Positions 1 through 6,078 of a DNA stretch of 6,543 nucleotides are shown here, piece by piece; position 1 is the stretch's first letter, and each line of letters opens with the position of its first letter. Source of the DNA: Persephonella sp. (lineage in GTDB: Bacteria; Aquificota; Aquificia; Aquificales; Hydrogenothermaceae); contig JALTAS010000253.1 of NCBI GenBank assembly GCA_027058925.1, forward strand, positions 1-6,543, in the 5' to 3' direction. Under the pieces are notes generated by a model. It was not told where the DNA came from. It saw nothing but the letters and a program-made list of their open reading frames with translations, and ran no database searches. The position numbers and the translations under genes are program-made.

Positions 1-8
1 TACGTATA

Positions 9-14
9 AAGGAG
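9..14 (+). promoter_or_regulatory. Shine-Dalgarno site of slyD
   Basis: AAGGAG lies 6 nt before the ATG at 21, which is near-ideal spacing and fixes the start of the slyD-type gene. Only 20 nt of upstream sequence are present, so its promoter is not visible. Confidence 0.85.
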
Positions 15-20
15 TTTTTT

Positions 21-509
21 ATGAAGGCTACAAGCAACAAAGTGGTAACTTTCCACTACACACTCAAAGACAAGGAGACAGGTCAGGTTCTTGACAGCAG
101 TCAGGAATACGGACAGCCTCTTACAGTTCTGTTTGGAGCAGAGAACATCATTCCCGGACTTGAGAGCAGAATGGAAGGAATGGAGGTTGGAGAACAGAGA
201 ACTATTGAAGTTCCTGCTTCAGAGGCTTATGGTGAAAAAAATCCAGAGCTTATCCAGCAGGTTCCAAGGGAGTATTTTCAGGGGATAGAGCTTGAGAAGG
301 ACATGCCTCTTCAGGCACAAACACCTGACGGTCAGATCATAAACATGATAGTTGTTGATTTTGATGAAAACAGCGTTACTGTTGATATGAACCATCCACT
401 GGCAGGTAAAGATCTTGTTTTTGATGTTGAGATTGTAAATGTCAGGGATGCTTCCTTAGAGGAGATACAACACGGACATCCACATGGAGAAGGCGGGGTT
501 CAGCATTAA
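21..509 (+). CDS. slyD: SlyD-type FKBP peptidyl-prolyl cis-trans isomerase
   Basis: Encodes a 162-residue cytoplasmic folding helper that isomerises X-Pro bonds and acts as a chaperone. The FKBP core is split as in SlyD. The first part (about residues 7-66) carries HYTL, the FGAENIIPGLE stretch and GMEVGE. The inserted flap (IF) chaperone domain lies at about 70-120, beginning with AYGE and including the QVPREYF segment. The core then returns with the hallmark NHPLAGK at 124-130 and the closing strand LVFDVEIVNVRDA. There is no signal peptide. SlyD proteins often end in a long His/Cys metal-binding tail. Here the tail is short, with His at 151, 153, 155 and 162 and no Cys, so weak Ni/Cu/Zn binding is possible but inferred. 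The start is supported by AAGGAG six bases upstream. The gene stands alone on this strand and is convergent with the copper-ATPase unit. Family assignment is firm; the specific clients are unknown. Confidence 0.93.
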   Translation: MKATSNKVVTFHYTLKDKETGQVLDSSQEYGQPLTVLFGAENIIPGLESRMEGMEVGEQRTIEVPASEAYGEKNPELIQQVPREYFQGIELEKDMPLQAQTPDGQIINMIVVDFDENSVTVDMNHPLAGKDLVFDVEIVNVRDASLEEIQHGHPHGEGGVQH

Positions 510-513
510 AATA

Positions 514-1245
514 TCAGGGGGTTAAGCCCCCTTTTAATTTTTCTCTCCATTTTACAGCTTTATCCGGATAATCTGATGCTATAGCATCTGTTTTCCTATC
601 ATACATGATTTTTGCTGTTTCAAAATCATTTATCAGCCATGAAACAACTTTCAGTTTTAATCTGTGGGCAAAAGCGATCGCTTTTTCGGTGGCAAGTTTG
701 TATAACGGGAGAACTATTTCTGCTCCTATTTTTTTTGCCTCTATTATTTTTCCCGGCGGTCTCATATAGATAATTCCTGTTTTGAGGTTGCTATCTATCT
801 TTTTAACATCTACTAAGGCTTCTTCATAAAAGGATATAAATGCAACCCATTTCTGTGCATTTTTCTCTTTTACTGTTTTTACAATCTGCTCTGTTGTTTC
901 TGGTTCTTTTATCTCTATAAAAAGTCCTGCCCTTTTGTTCACGCTTTCTATCGCTTCTTCAAGGGTTGCCACAGGCTCTCCGTTTATGGTTATGTTTTCC
1001 CTTATGAACTCAAAATCAAGATCAGAAGGAGAGAGGGTTCTACCTGTAAGCCTTTTAAAGTCCTTATCGTGGAGAAGTATCAGCTTACCGTCCTTTGTTC
1101 TTCTAACATCAACTTCAACAATATCTGCTCCAATTATTATGCCGTACTCAATAGCACTGATTGTGTTCTCAGGTTTAACACCTTTTGCCCCTCTGTGTCC
1201 AACAATACAAAAAGGCTTTACATTCAGTTTTTCTAAAATATCCAT
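514..1245 (-). CDS. Cytoplasmic glycerophosphodiester phosphodiesterase (GDPD family)
   Basis: A 243-residue GDPD TIM-barrel enzyme. The family hydrolyses glycerophosphodiesters (deacylated phospholipid head groups) to glycerol-3-phosphate and an alcohol. Visible motifs are HRGA at 17-20 with PENT at 25-28, the metal ligands Glu44 and Asp46 in VEVDVRRTKDG, catalytic HD at 59-60, the third metal ligand Glu111 in FIEIKEP, and the late-barrel VVSWLIND at 200-207. His17 and His59 are the expected catalytic pair. There is no signal peptide, so it resembles UgpQ rather than periplasmic GlpQ, and its length is normal for that class. The ATG follows the copA TGA by one base, and its ribosome site (GAGGTG) lies in copA's last two codons, so translation is probably coupled to copA. 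The 3' end overlaps the shared terminator hairpin. Substrate specificity is not readable from sequence. Confidence 0.92.
   Translation of the reverse strand: MDILEKLNVKPFCIVGHRGAKGVKPENTISAIEYGIIIGADIVEVDVRRTKDGKLILLHDKDFKRLTGRTLSPSDLDFEFIRENITINGEPVATLEEAIESVNKRAGLFIEIKEPETTEQIVKTVKEKNAQKWVAFISFYEEALVDVKKIDSNLKTGIIYMRPPGKIIEAKKIGAEIVLPLYKLATEKAIAFAHRLKLKVVSWLINDFETAKIMYDRKTDAIASDYPDKAVKWREKLKGGLTP
516..542. terminator. Hairpin terminator shared by convergent slyD and phosphodiesterase genes
   Basis: GGGGG at 517-521 pairs with CCCCC at 527-531 around a TTAAG loop, and A516-T532 adds one pair. On the plus strand it is followed by TTTTAATTTTT, a good Rho-independent terminator for slyD only 7 nt after its stop. 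On the minus strand the same hairpin is followed by TGATATTTTAAT, so it may also end the copA-phosphodiesterase transcript, more weakly. The stem lies inside the last codons of the minus-strand gene, coding its Gly-Gly-Leu-Thr-Pro end. Confidence 0.8.
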
Positions 1246-1246
1246 C

Positions 1247-3187
1247 TCACACCTCTAATTTTTTGATCTGGAGTCTGAGAGCATTTGCGACAACTGTCAC
1301 AGAACTGAAGGACATGGCTACACCTGCAAAGATCGGCTTTAAAAGAATTCCAAAGAAAGGGTAAAGTATCCCGGCTGCTATAGGAATGCCGATTATATTA
1401 TAAACATAAGCCCAGAAAAGGTTTTGCTTTATTATTCTGAATGTCTTTTCAGAAAGTGAGTAAGCCTTCAGCACAGACTTCAGATCATCAGAAAGAATAA
1501 TCATATCTCCTGCCTCTTTAGCAAGATCTGTAGCCTGAAGCACAGCTATACCAACATCAGAAACAGCCATTGCAGGTGCATCATTTATACCATCTCCTAT
1601 AAATAATGTTTTTTTTCCCTTTTTCTGGTAATCCCTAACTATTTTGTATTTTTCTTCAGGAAGAAGCTCCCAGTAGCATTCATCAAAACCTGCCTCACCA
1701 CACACACTCTGTGCAGAAAGCTTTCTATCTCCTGTCAGCAGAACAGTTTTTATTCCTTTTTCTTTTAGTTTTTTTACAACATATCCTGCATCCGTTTTTA
1801 TTTTGTCTTGAAGGAAAAAAACAGCTACTATTTTTTTGTCAACAGCTATTATCACTTCTGTTTTTCCTTCAGGAAGGTCTATCTTTAAGCCATTTTCTTC
1901 CATAAGTTTTCTGTTTCCTATTATCACCTGTTTACCTTCAACAACAGCCTGAACTCCCCTGCCGGGAAATGTTTTTAAATCCTCTGCTTTTTTATCAAAA
2001 AAAGGTATGTGTGGCAAAACAGCATCAATAACAGGATGCTTAGACTGGGAAGCTACAGGATATGCAAATTTCAACATCTTCCTGTCATAAATGATGTTCT
2101 GTAAGACCTTAAGTTTCCCCTCTGTTATTGTTCCGGTTTTATCAAAAAAAGCTGTGTCCACTTCAGGTATTCTTTCTATAACATCAGGATTTTTTAAAAG
2201 AATACCCTCTTTAGCTCCTCTCCCAACAGAAGAAACAACGGCTATAGGTGTTGCAATCCCCAGTGCACATGGGCAGGCTATTATAAGAACAGAAACAGAA
2301 GCCAGAAAAGCTATATCAGGCCGGTCAAAAATGTACCACAGATCAAAGGTTATTATTGATATTATAAGAATAGATGGAACAAACACAGCCACTATCCTGT
2401 CTGCCAGTTTGCCGACAGACGGCTTTTTTTCCTGAGCTTCAAAAAGAAGTCTTGTCATCTGGGAAAGGAATGTTTCTTTTCCTGTTCTTACAGCCTTTAA
2501 AAGAATATAACCGTTTGTGTTAATGGTTCCTCCTACTACACTGTCTCCTACTTTTTTAAAAACAGGAAGAGACTCACCTGTTATCATTGACTGGTCTATC
2601 TCTGCTGAGCCTTCAACAATAACACCATCAACAGGAACTCTTTCCCCTGTTTTAACAACAACTATATCTCCCTTTACAATGCTGTCAGCTGGAACTTTGA
2701 TCTGTTTTCCATCAACGAGGATTGTGGCTTCCTGAGGTTTAAGGTTGAGCAGTTTTTTCATAAAGTCTGTTGCTTTGTTTCTTGAACGGCTTTCAAGATA
2801 CCTTCCCATAAGAACAAATGTTATTATTGATGCTGAGCCTTCAAAATAAAGGTTTCTCATCTGGAAAACAAAGATCTCTGGAAAAATCATAACAAACAGC
2901 GAGTAAAAAAAGGCAGCAGATGTGCCTATAACAATAAGAAGGTTCATATCGGCAATCCTGTTTTTCAGACCGCCTATGGCAGATCTGTAAAACTCAAATC
3001 CACAATAAAACTGGACAATAGAAGCCAATGCAAAAATAAGGATATTTTTTGGTGTAATAAACTGGTTAAGTAAGGATTTTTCAACGGCAGGAATATCAGC
3101 AAAATGGAGGAAAAATACAAAAATAGTAAGTATCAGTGAGATAAAAAACCTCTTTTTAAGATCCTTCTCTTCCTCTAACTTTTTTTT
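1247..3187 (-). CDS. copA: Copper-translocating P1B-type ATPase, catalytic core (3' frame of copA)
   Basis: This frame encodes the membrane and catalytic part of a Cu(I)-exporting P-type ATPase. Numbered on the 758-residue product obtained by joining it to the HMA frame, it has M1/M2 at about 126-142 and 159-180, M3/M4 at 194-243, the actuator TGES at 315-318, M5 at 375-396, and M6 with the metal-site CPC at 417-419. The phosphorylated Asp461 is in DKTGT, the nucleotide-domain HP is at 496-497, GDGINDAP is at 643-650, and M7 YN at 708-709 and M8 MSFSS at 737-741 complete the set. CPC, YN and MxxSS together are the Cu(I) (P1B-1) signature. The frame is open up to 3187, bounded by a TGA at 3188-3190, and has no ATG or GTG start. 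The only candidate, a TTG at 3026-3028, lies inside M2 without a ribosome site and would delete M1. Expression of the whole pump therefore needs a frame switch on the A9 run. All catalytic residues are intact, which argues against an old pseudogene. Confidence 0.9.
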   Translation of the reverse strand, partial: KKKLEEEKDLKKRFFISLILTIFVFFLHFADIPAVEKSLLNQFITPKNILIFALASIVQFYCGFEFYRSAIGGLKNRIADMNLLIVIGTSAAFFYSLFVMIFPEIFVFQMRNLYFEGSASIITFVLMGRYLESRSRNKATDFMKKLLNLKPQEATILVDGKQIKVPADSIVKGDIVVVKTGERVPVDGVIVEGSAEIDQSMITGESLPVFKKVGDSVVGGTINTNGYILLKAVRTGKETFLSQMTRLLFEAQEKKPSVGKLADRIVAVFVPSILIISIITFDLWYIFDRPDIAFLASVSVLIIACPCALGIATPIAVVSSVGRGAKEGILLKNPDVIERIPEVDTAFFDKTGTITEGKLKVLQNIIYDRKMLKFAYPVASQSKHPVIDAVLPHIPFFDKKAEDLKTFPGRGVQAVVEGKQVIIGNRKLMEENGLKIDLPEGKTEVIIAVDKKIVAVFFLQDKIKTDAGYVVKKLKEKGIKTVLLTGDRKLSAQSVCGEAGFDECYWELLPEEKYKIVRDYQKKGKKTLFIGDGINDAPAMAVSDVGIAVLQATDLAKEAGDMIILSDDLKSVLKAYSLSEKTFRIIKQNLFWAYVYNIIGIPIAAGILYPFFGILLKPIFAGVAMSFSSVTVVANALRLQIKKLEV

Positions 3188-3522
3188 TCAAAACTGCCTG
3201 TGTCTTCGGAAGCATCATAACCAAGCTCTTTTATTTTCTGGATAATGTCCTGTTTTGAAATCTTTGATGGATCGTACTCAAAAACACCCCTTGATGTTGC
3301 AAGATTTACAGAAGCAGATATTATTCCATTTGTAGCTCTAAGGGTTGCCTCTATACCTGCAACACATCCTGCACAGTGCATTCCTGATATGTTAAGCTCA
3401 ACCTTTTCTGTATTTCCTGAGTTTTTTTCAACTTTACCATCTTTATCTTTTTTTCCAAAGAAAAACCAGCCTATACCTCCTATCATCAGCATTGAAACAG
3501 AAAGAACAGCAACCTTATCCAA
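3175..3522 (-). CDS. copA: Membrane-anchored HMA copper-binding domain (5' frame of copA)
   Basis: Encodes 115 residues if read without a frame switch. Residues 3-23 form one hydrophobic helix ending in WFFFGKK, and a charged linker spans about 24-40. An HMA fold follows at about 41-104 with the metal motif GMHCAGC (Cys50 and Cys53). The positive residues after the helix predict N-out topology with the HMA domain in the cytoplasm. The start chosen is TTG at 3522, six bases after a perfect AGGAGG. GTG at 3525 is in frame but only three bases from it. The longer open frame upstream runs antisense through alr and has no ribosome site. The frame stops at TAG 3175-3177, directly after the A9 run, and a one-base shift continues into the ATPase. 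It may be a genuine small copper carrier made beside the full pump, or simply the N-terminus of a copA split by an indel. Confidence 0.8.
   Translation of the reverse strand: MDKVAVLSVSMLMIGGIGWFFFGKKDKDGKVEKNSGNTEKVELNISGMHCAGCVAGIEATLRATNGIISASVNLATSRGVFEYDPSKISKQDIIQKIKELGYDASEDTGSFEKKS
3180..3188 (-). promoter_or_regulatory. A9 slippery tract joining the HMA and ATPase frames
   Basis: Nine consecutive A on the minus strand. Read in the HMA frame it gives G AA AAA AAA A, containing the canonical -1 heptamer A AAA AAA (3187-3181), followed by AGT and then TAG. The ATPase frame has TGA at 3190-3188 just before the run. The permitted switch window is therefore only the run and two or three bases after it. 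Either -1 ribosomal slippage or insertion of one A during transcription yields the full pump. No strong Shine-Dalgarno-like stimulator is seen upstream. Homopolymer sequencing error is the alternative. Confidence 0.6.
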
Positions 3523-3612
3523 CACATTCCTCCTGATAAGTTTATAACCATAATTTATACCTGTTTTTAAGAAAAAAAAAGGGTTTTTTGATAAAATTAC
3601 GAAAAGATAAGT
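3523..3612. promoter_or_regulatory. Divergent copA / alr promoter region
   Basis: A 90-bp AT-rich gap between divergent genes, holding A9 (3572-3580), GGG and T6 (3584-3589). For alr, TG-A-TAAAAT at 3589-3597 resembles an extended -10 box; it would place the start site near 3604 and leave a leader of about 9 nt. For copA, TATAAA on the minus strand (3559-3554) is a possible -10, with no convincing -35 upstream. I see no clear dyad of the CueR or CsoR kind. The promoter positions are weak inferences. Confidence 0.4.
3529..3534 (-). promoter_or_regulatory. Shine-Dalgarno site of copA 5' frame
   Basis: AGGAGG on the minus strand, 6 nt before TTG 3522 and 3 nt before GTG 3525. It decides the start in favour of TTG and excludes the longer open frame that overlaps alr. 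Confidence 0.75.
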
Positions 3613-4716
3613 ATGATGCTTACGGAGGAAAAGATATACCTTAAAGGTTTCAGAAGCTGGGCTGAGATCAGTAGAGAAAGGTTGATCAAAAATGTCAAAA
3701 CAATACACAACCATGTAAACAAGCATATTTTTGCCGTTGTGAAGGCTGATGCTTATGGACATGGAGCATTAAAAGTATCAGAAATACTACAGGATATACC
3801 TTATGTTAAATATCTATGCGTAGCAACAGCAGAAGAAGGAAAAGAGTTAAGGGAAAAAGGTATAAACAAAGATATTCTTGTTTTAGGGGGAATTCTAAAG
3901 GATGAGGTGAAATGTTTTAAAGATTACAGGCTTGTTCCTGTAGTTTCTGACTTTGAACAGTTAAAGATTGTAAGAGAAAATGATATCCCAAAGATACATA
4001 TCAAAATTGATACAGGAATGCATAGGCTTGGTTTTCTTCCAGAAGAGGTGGAAGATCTAATTCAAAAAATAAGCGGATTGAAGATTGAAGGGGTTATGTC
4101 CCACTTTCCATCTGCCGATACAGATCCGGATCTTACAAATAAACAGATTAAAGATTTTGAAAAGATAGTAAAAATTTTTAGATCTTACGGTGTTGATCCT
4201 GATTATATTCATCTTCAAAACAGTGCAGGTCTTATGTATGAATGCAGTTACTGTAATGCTGTAAGAATAGGTATATCAATATACGGAGAAAAACCTTCAG
4301 ACAGTTTTAATATTCCTGTTAAAACCGTTATGTCTGTAAAATCAAAAATTATAACTGTGAAAAAAATAAAAAAAGGTCAGACCATTTCTTACGGGGGCAG
4401 GTTTAAAGCAGACAGGGATATGAAAATAGGTGTAGTGGCTTTTGGGTATGCTGACGGCCTTTCAAGGGAGCTTTCCAACAGGGGCTATTTTTTGATCAAT
4501 GACAGGAAAGTTCAGATAGTAGGGACTATCACAATGGACATGACGATGGTTGATCTAACAGATATAGAAGGTGTTAAACCCATGGACACTGTGACAATAG
4601 TTGGAAAAGACAACAAAAATGAAATATATTTTGATGATATTGCAAAGATGTGCAACACTATACCTTATGAGATAATGTGCAGAATATCAAAGAGGGTCAG
4701 AAGGGTAGTTGTTTGA
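3613..4716 (+). CDS. alr: Alanine racemase (PLP-dependent)
   Basis: A 367-residue fold-type III PLP enzyme that interconverts L- and D-alanine and supplies D-Ala for peptidoglycan in the cytoplasm. The cofactor lysine is Lys44 in VVKADAYGHGA. The substrate and PLP pocket show IDTGMHRLG (Arg138), HLQNSAG (Ser204), and VRIGISIYG (Arg218, the residue that faces the pyridine nitrogen). The C-terminal beta domain carries the second catalytic base Tyr260 in SYGG, then TMD at 307-309 and the closing IPYEIMCRISKRV. Length and motif order are normal. The start is ATG 3613, or ATG 3616 in the same frame; an in-frame TAA at 3592 excludes anything longer. Neither ATG has a strong ribosome site, and a GGAGG lies just downstream of them at 3624-3628. 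The stop overlaps the next gene's ATG (TGATG), so it heads a probable three-gene operon. Confidence 0.95.
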   Translation: MMLTEEKIYLKGFRSWAEISRERLIKNVKTIHNHVNKHIFAVVKADAYGHGALKVSEILQDIPYVKYLCVATAEEGKELREKGINKDILVLGGILKDEVKCFKDYRLVPVVSDFEQLKIVRENDIPKIHIKIDTGMHRLGFLPEEVEDLIQKISGLKIEGVMSHFPSADTDPDLTNKQIKDFEKIVKIFRSYGVDPDYIHLQNSAGLMYECSYCNAVRIGISIYGEKPSDSFNIPVKTVMSVKSKIITVKKIKKGQTISYGGRFKADRDMKIGVVAFGYADGLSRELSNRGYFLINDRKVQIVGTITMDMTMVDLTDIEGVKPMDTVTIVGKDNKNEIYFDDIAKMCNTIPYEIMCRISKRVRRVVV

Positions 4717-6077
4717 TGGAAAATCAGAACTTTTCAATTTTAATTGTAGATGATGAAAAAAATATAACAGATCTTCTGAAAGATATCCTTGAAGATGAAG
4801 GGTTTAATGTTGATGTTGCATTTGATATATCATCAGCGAAGGAAAAGATAAAAGAAAAAGATTTTGATATAGTTTTTTTAGATGTCTGGCTTCCTGATGG
4901 TGAGGGTACAGATCTGATACCTGTGATAAAAGAAAATAGTCAGATAACCAAGGTCATAATGATATCTGGACATGCAAACATACCTATTGCTGTAAAAGCT
5001 TTAAAGGAAGGAGCTTATGACTTTCTTGAAAAACCGATATCAACAGAATCTATTTTTGCTGTAATCGAGAAAGCTGTAAAAGAAATAAAAAAAGATCTTG
5101 AGTATATATTCCTAAAGCAGAAACAGACTAAAGATATTGAGATAATAGGAAACAGCCCGCCTATCTTAAAACTAAAAAAACAGATACAGAAAGTTGCAAA
5201 AACAAACGCATGGGTGATGATATCTGGCGAAAACGGAACAGGAAAGGAGCTTGTTGCTAAATCTATTCATTTTTTAAGTGAAAGGGCTAAAAAACCATTT
5301 GTTGATATAAACTGTGCGGCGCTTCCTGATGATCTTGTTGAGGCTGAACTTTTCGGTTATGAAAAAGGGGCATTTACAGGAGCTATATCAAGAAAGCCGG
5401 GAAAACTTGAGATAGCAGACGGAGGAACTCTTTTTTTAGATGAGGTAACAGATCTAAGCCTTTCTGCACAGGCAAAACTGCTGAGAGTTCTTGAGGAAAA
5501 AGAGTTTACAAGGCTTGGAAGTAATCAGAAAATAAGGGTTGATATAAGAGTAATATCTGCAACAAATAAGGATCTTGAAAAGGAGGTTGAAGAAGGTAGG
5601 TTCAGACAGGATCTTGCTTTCAGACTCGCTGTTGTTCCTATATATGTTCCACCTTTACGGGAAAGGGGAGAAGATATAATACTTCTTGCGGAGCATTTTC
5701 TGAAAAAATCCTGTATAGAAAACAAGATGGATCCTTTAAGTCTGTCTGAAGATGTTAAAAAAGCCTTGCTGAAATATGACTGGCCGGGAAATGTAAGGGA
5801 GCTGAAAAACCTTATGGAAAGGCTTTGCATCTTTGCAACAGAAGATCAGATAACTGTTGAAGATCTTCCTCCATACATATTTAAAGGAAGATCACCTGTT
5901 GGGAGCAAAAAAATAGAGATAAAGCCTCTAAAAAAGGTGAGGGAAGAAGCTGAGAAAGAGGTTATAAAACTTGCCCTTGAAAAATACGGAAGAAACCTTA
6001 AAGAGGTGGCTAAGGCTCTTGAAATAGATCTCTCTTCACTTTATAGAAAACTAAAACAGTACAATCTGGAAGAATAA
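4716..6077 (+). CDS. Sigma-54-dependent response regulator, NtrC/NtrX-like
   Basis: A 453-residue transcription activator. The receiver domain (about 6-120) has acidic Asp12-Asp13, phospho-acceptor Asp56 in FLDVWLP, Ser84 in MISGHA and Lys106 in FLEKPI. The AAA+ domain (about 143-370) has Walker A GENGTGKE at 171-178, sigma-54 contact loop GAFTGA at 218-223, Walker B TLFLDE with Asp242-Glu243, and WPGNVREL at 356-363. A Fis-type helix-turn-helix closes the protein (about 426-449, ending SLYRKLKQYNLEE). ILEDEGF and FLDVWLP most resemble NtrX, but the true signal is unknown. An open frame exists 13 codons further upstream inside alr; I choose ATG 4716 because the receiver fold starts there and it forms a TGATG overlap with alr. 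No histidine kinase lies in the window. Its targets should be sigma-54 promoters; I recognised none here. Confidence 0.93.
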   Translation: MENQNFSILIVDDEKNITDLLKDILEDEGFNVDVAFDISSAKEKIKEKDFDIVFLDVWLPDGEGTDLIPVIKENSQITKVIMISGHANIPIAVKALKEGAYDFLEKPISTESIFAVIEKAVKEIKKDLEYIFLKQKQTKDIEIIGNSPPILKLKKQIQKVAKTNAWVMISGENGTGKELVAKSIHFLSERAKKPFVDINCAALPDDLVEAELFGYEKGAFTGAISRKPGKLEIADGGTLFLDEVTDLSLSAQAKLLRVLEEKEFTRLGSNQKIRVDIRVISATNKDLEKEVEEGRFRQDLAFRLAVVPIYVPPLRERGEDIILLAEHFLKKSCIENKMDPLSLSEDVKKALLKYDWPGNVRELKNLMERLCIFATEDQITVEDLPPYIFKGRSPVGSKKIEIKPLKKVREEAEKEVIKLALEKYGRNLKEVAKALEIDLSSLYRKLKQYNLEE

Positions 6078-6078
6078 G

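Noticed and set aside
935..1258. Plus-strand open frame opposite the phosphodiesterase
   Set aside because: It is antisense to a well-supported gene with intact motifs, and its Ser/Leu-rich low-complexity product matches nothing.
1711..2735. Three plus-strand open frames opposite copA (1711-1905, 2091-2435, 2517-2735)
   Set aside because: All are shadows of the ATPase codons; none has a ribosome site or a recognisable domain.
3026..3028. TTG as an independent start of the ATPase
   Set aside because: It lies inside the second membrane helix, lacks a ribosome site and would remove the first helix, while the frame continues open and homologous up to the A9 run.
1247..3522. copA as a decayed pseudogene
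   Set aside because: Only one frame change exists and all catalytic, copper-site and membrane motifs are intact. A recent single indel or a sequencing error remains possible, so this is set aside rather than excluded.
3572..3589. A9-GGG-T6 as a transcription terminator
   Set aside because: The possible stem is only A-T pairs with a 3-nt loop and lies between divergent genes, where no transcript ends. An A-tract near the promoters is more likely.
3523..3762. N-terminal extension of the HMA frame up to an ATG at 3762
   Set aside because: It runs antisense through the start of alr, has no ribosome site and no recognisable domain, while AGGAGG sits just before TTG 3522.
4677..4715. Longer start for the response regulator inside alr
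   Set aside because: The extra 13 residues precede the receiver fold and overlap the alr C-terminus. ATG 4716 gives the usual N-terminus and a TGATG junction.
5525..5830. Minus-strand open frame within the response regulator
   Set aside because: It is antisense to the AAA+ domain, with no ribosome site or domain.
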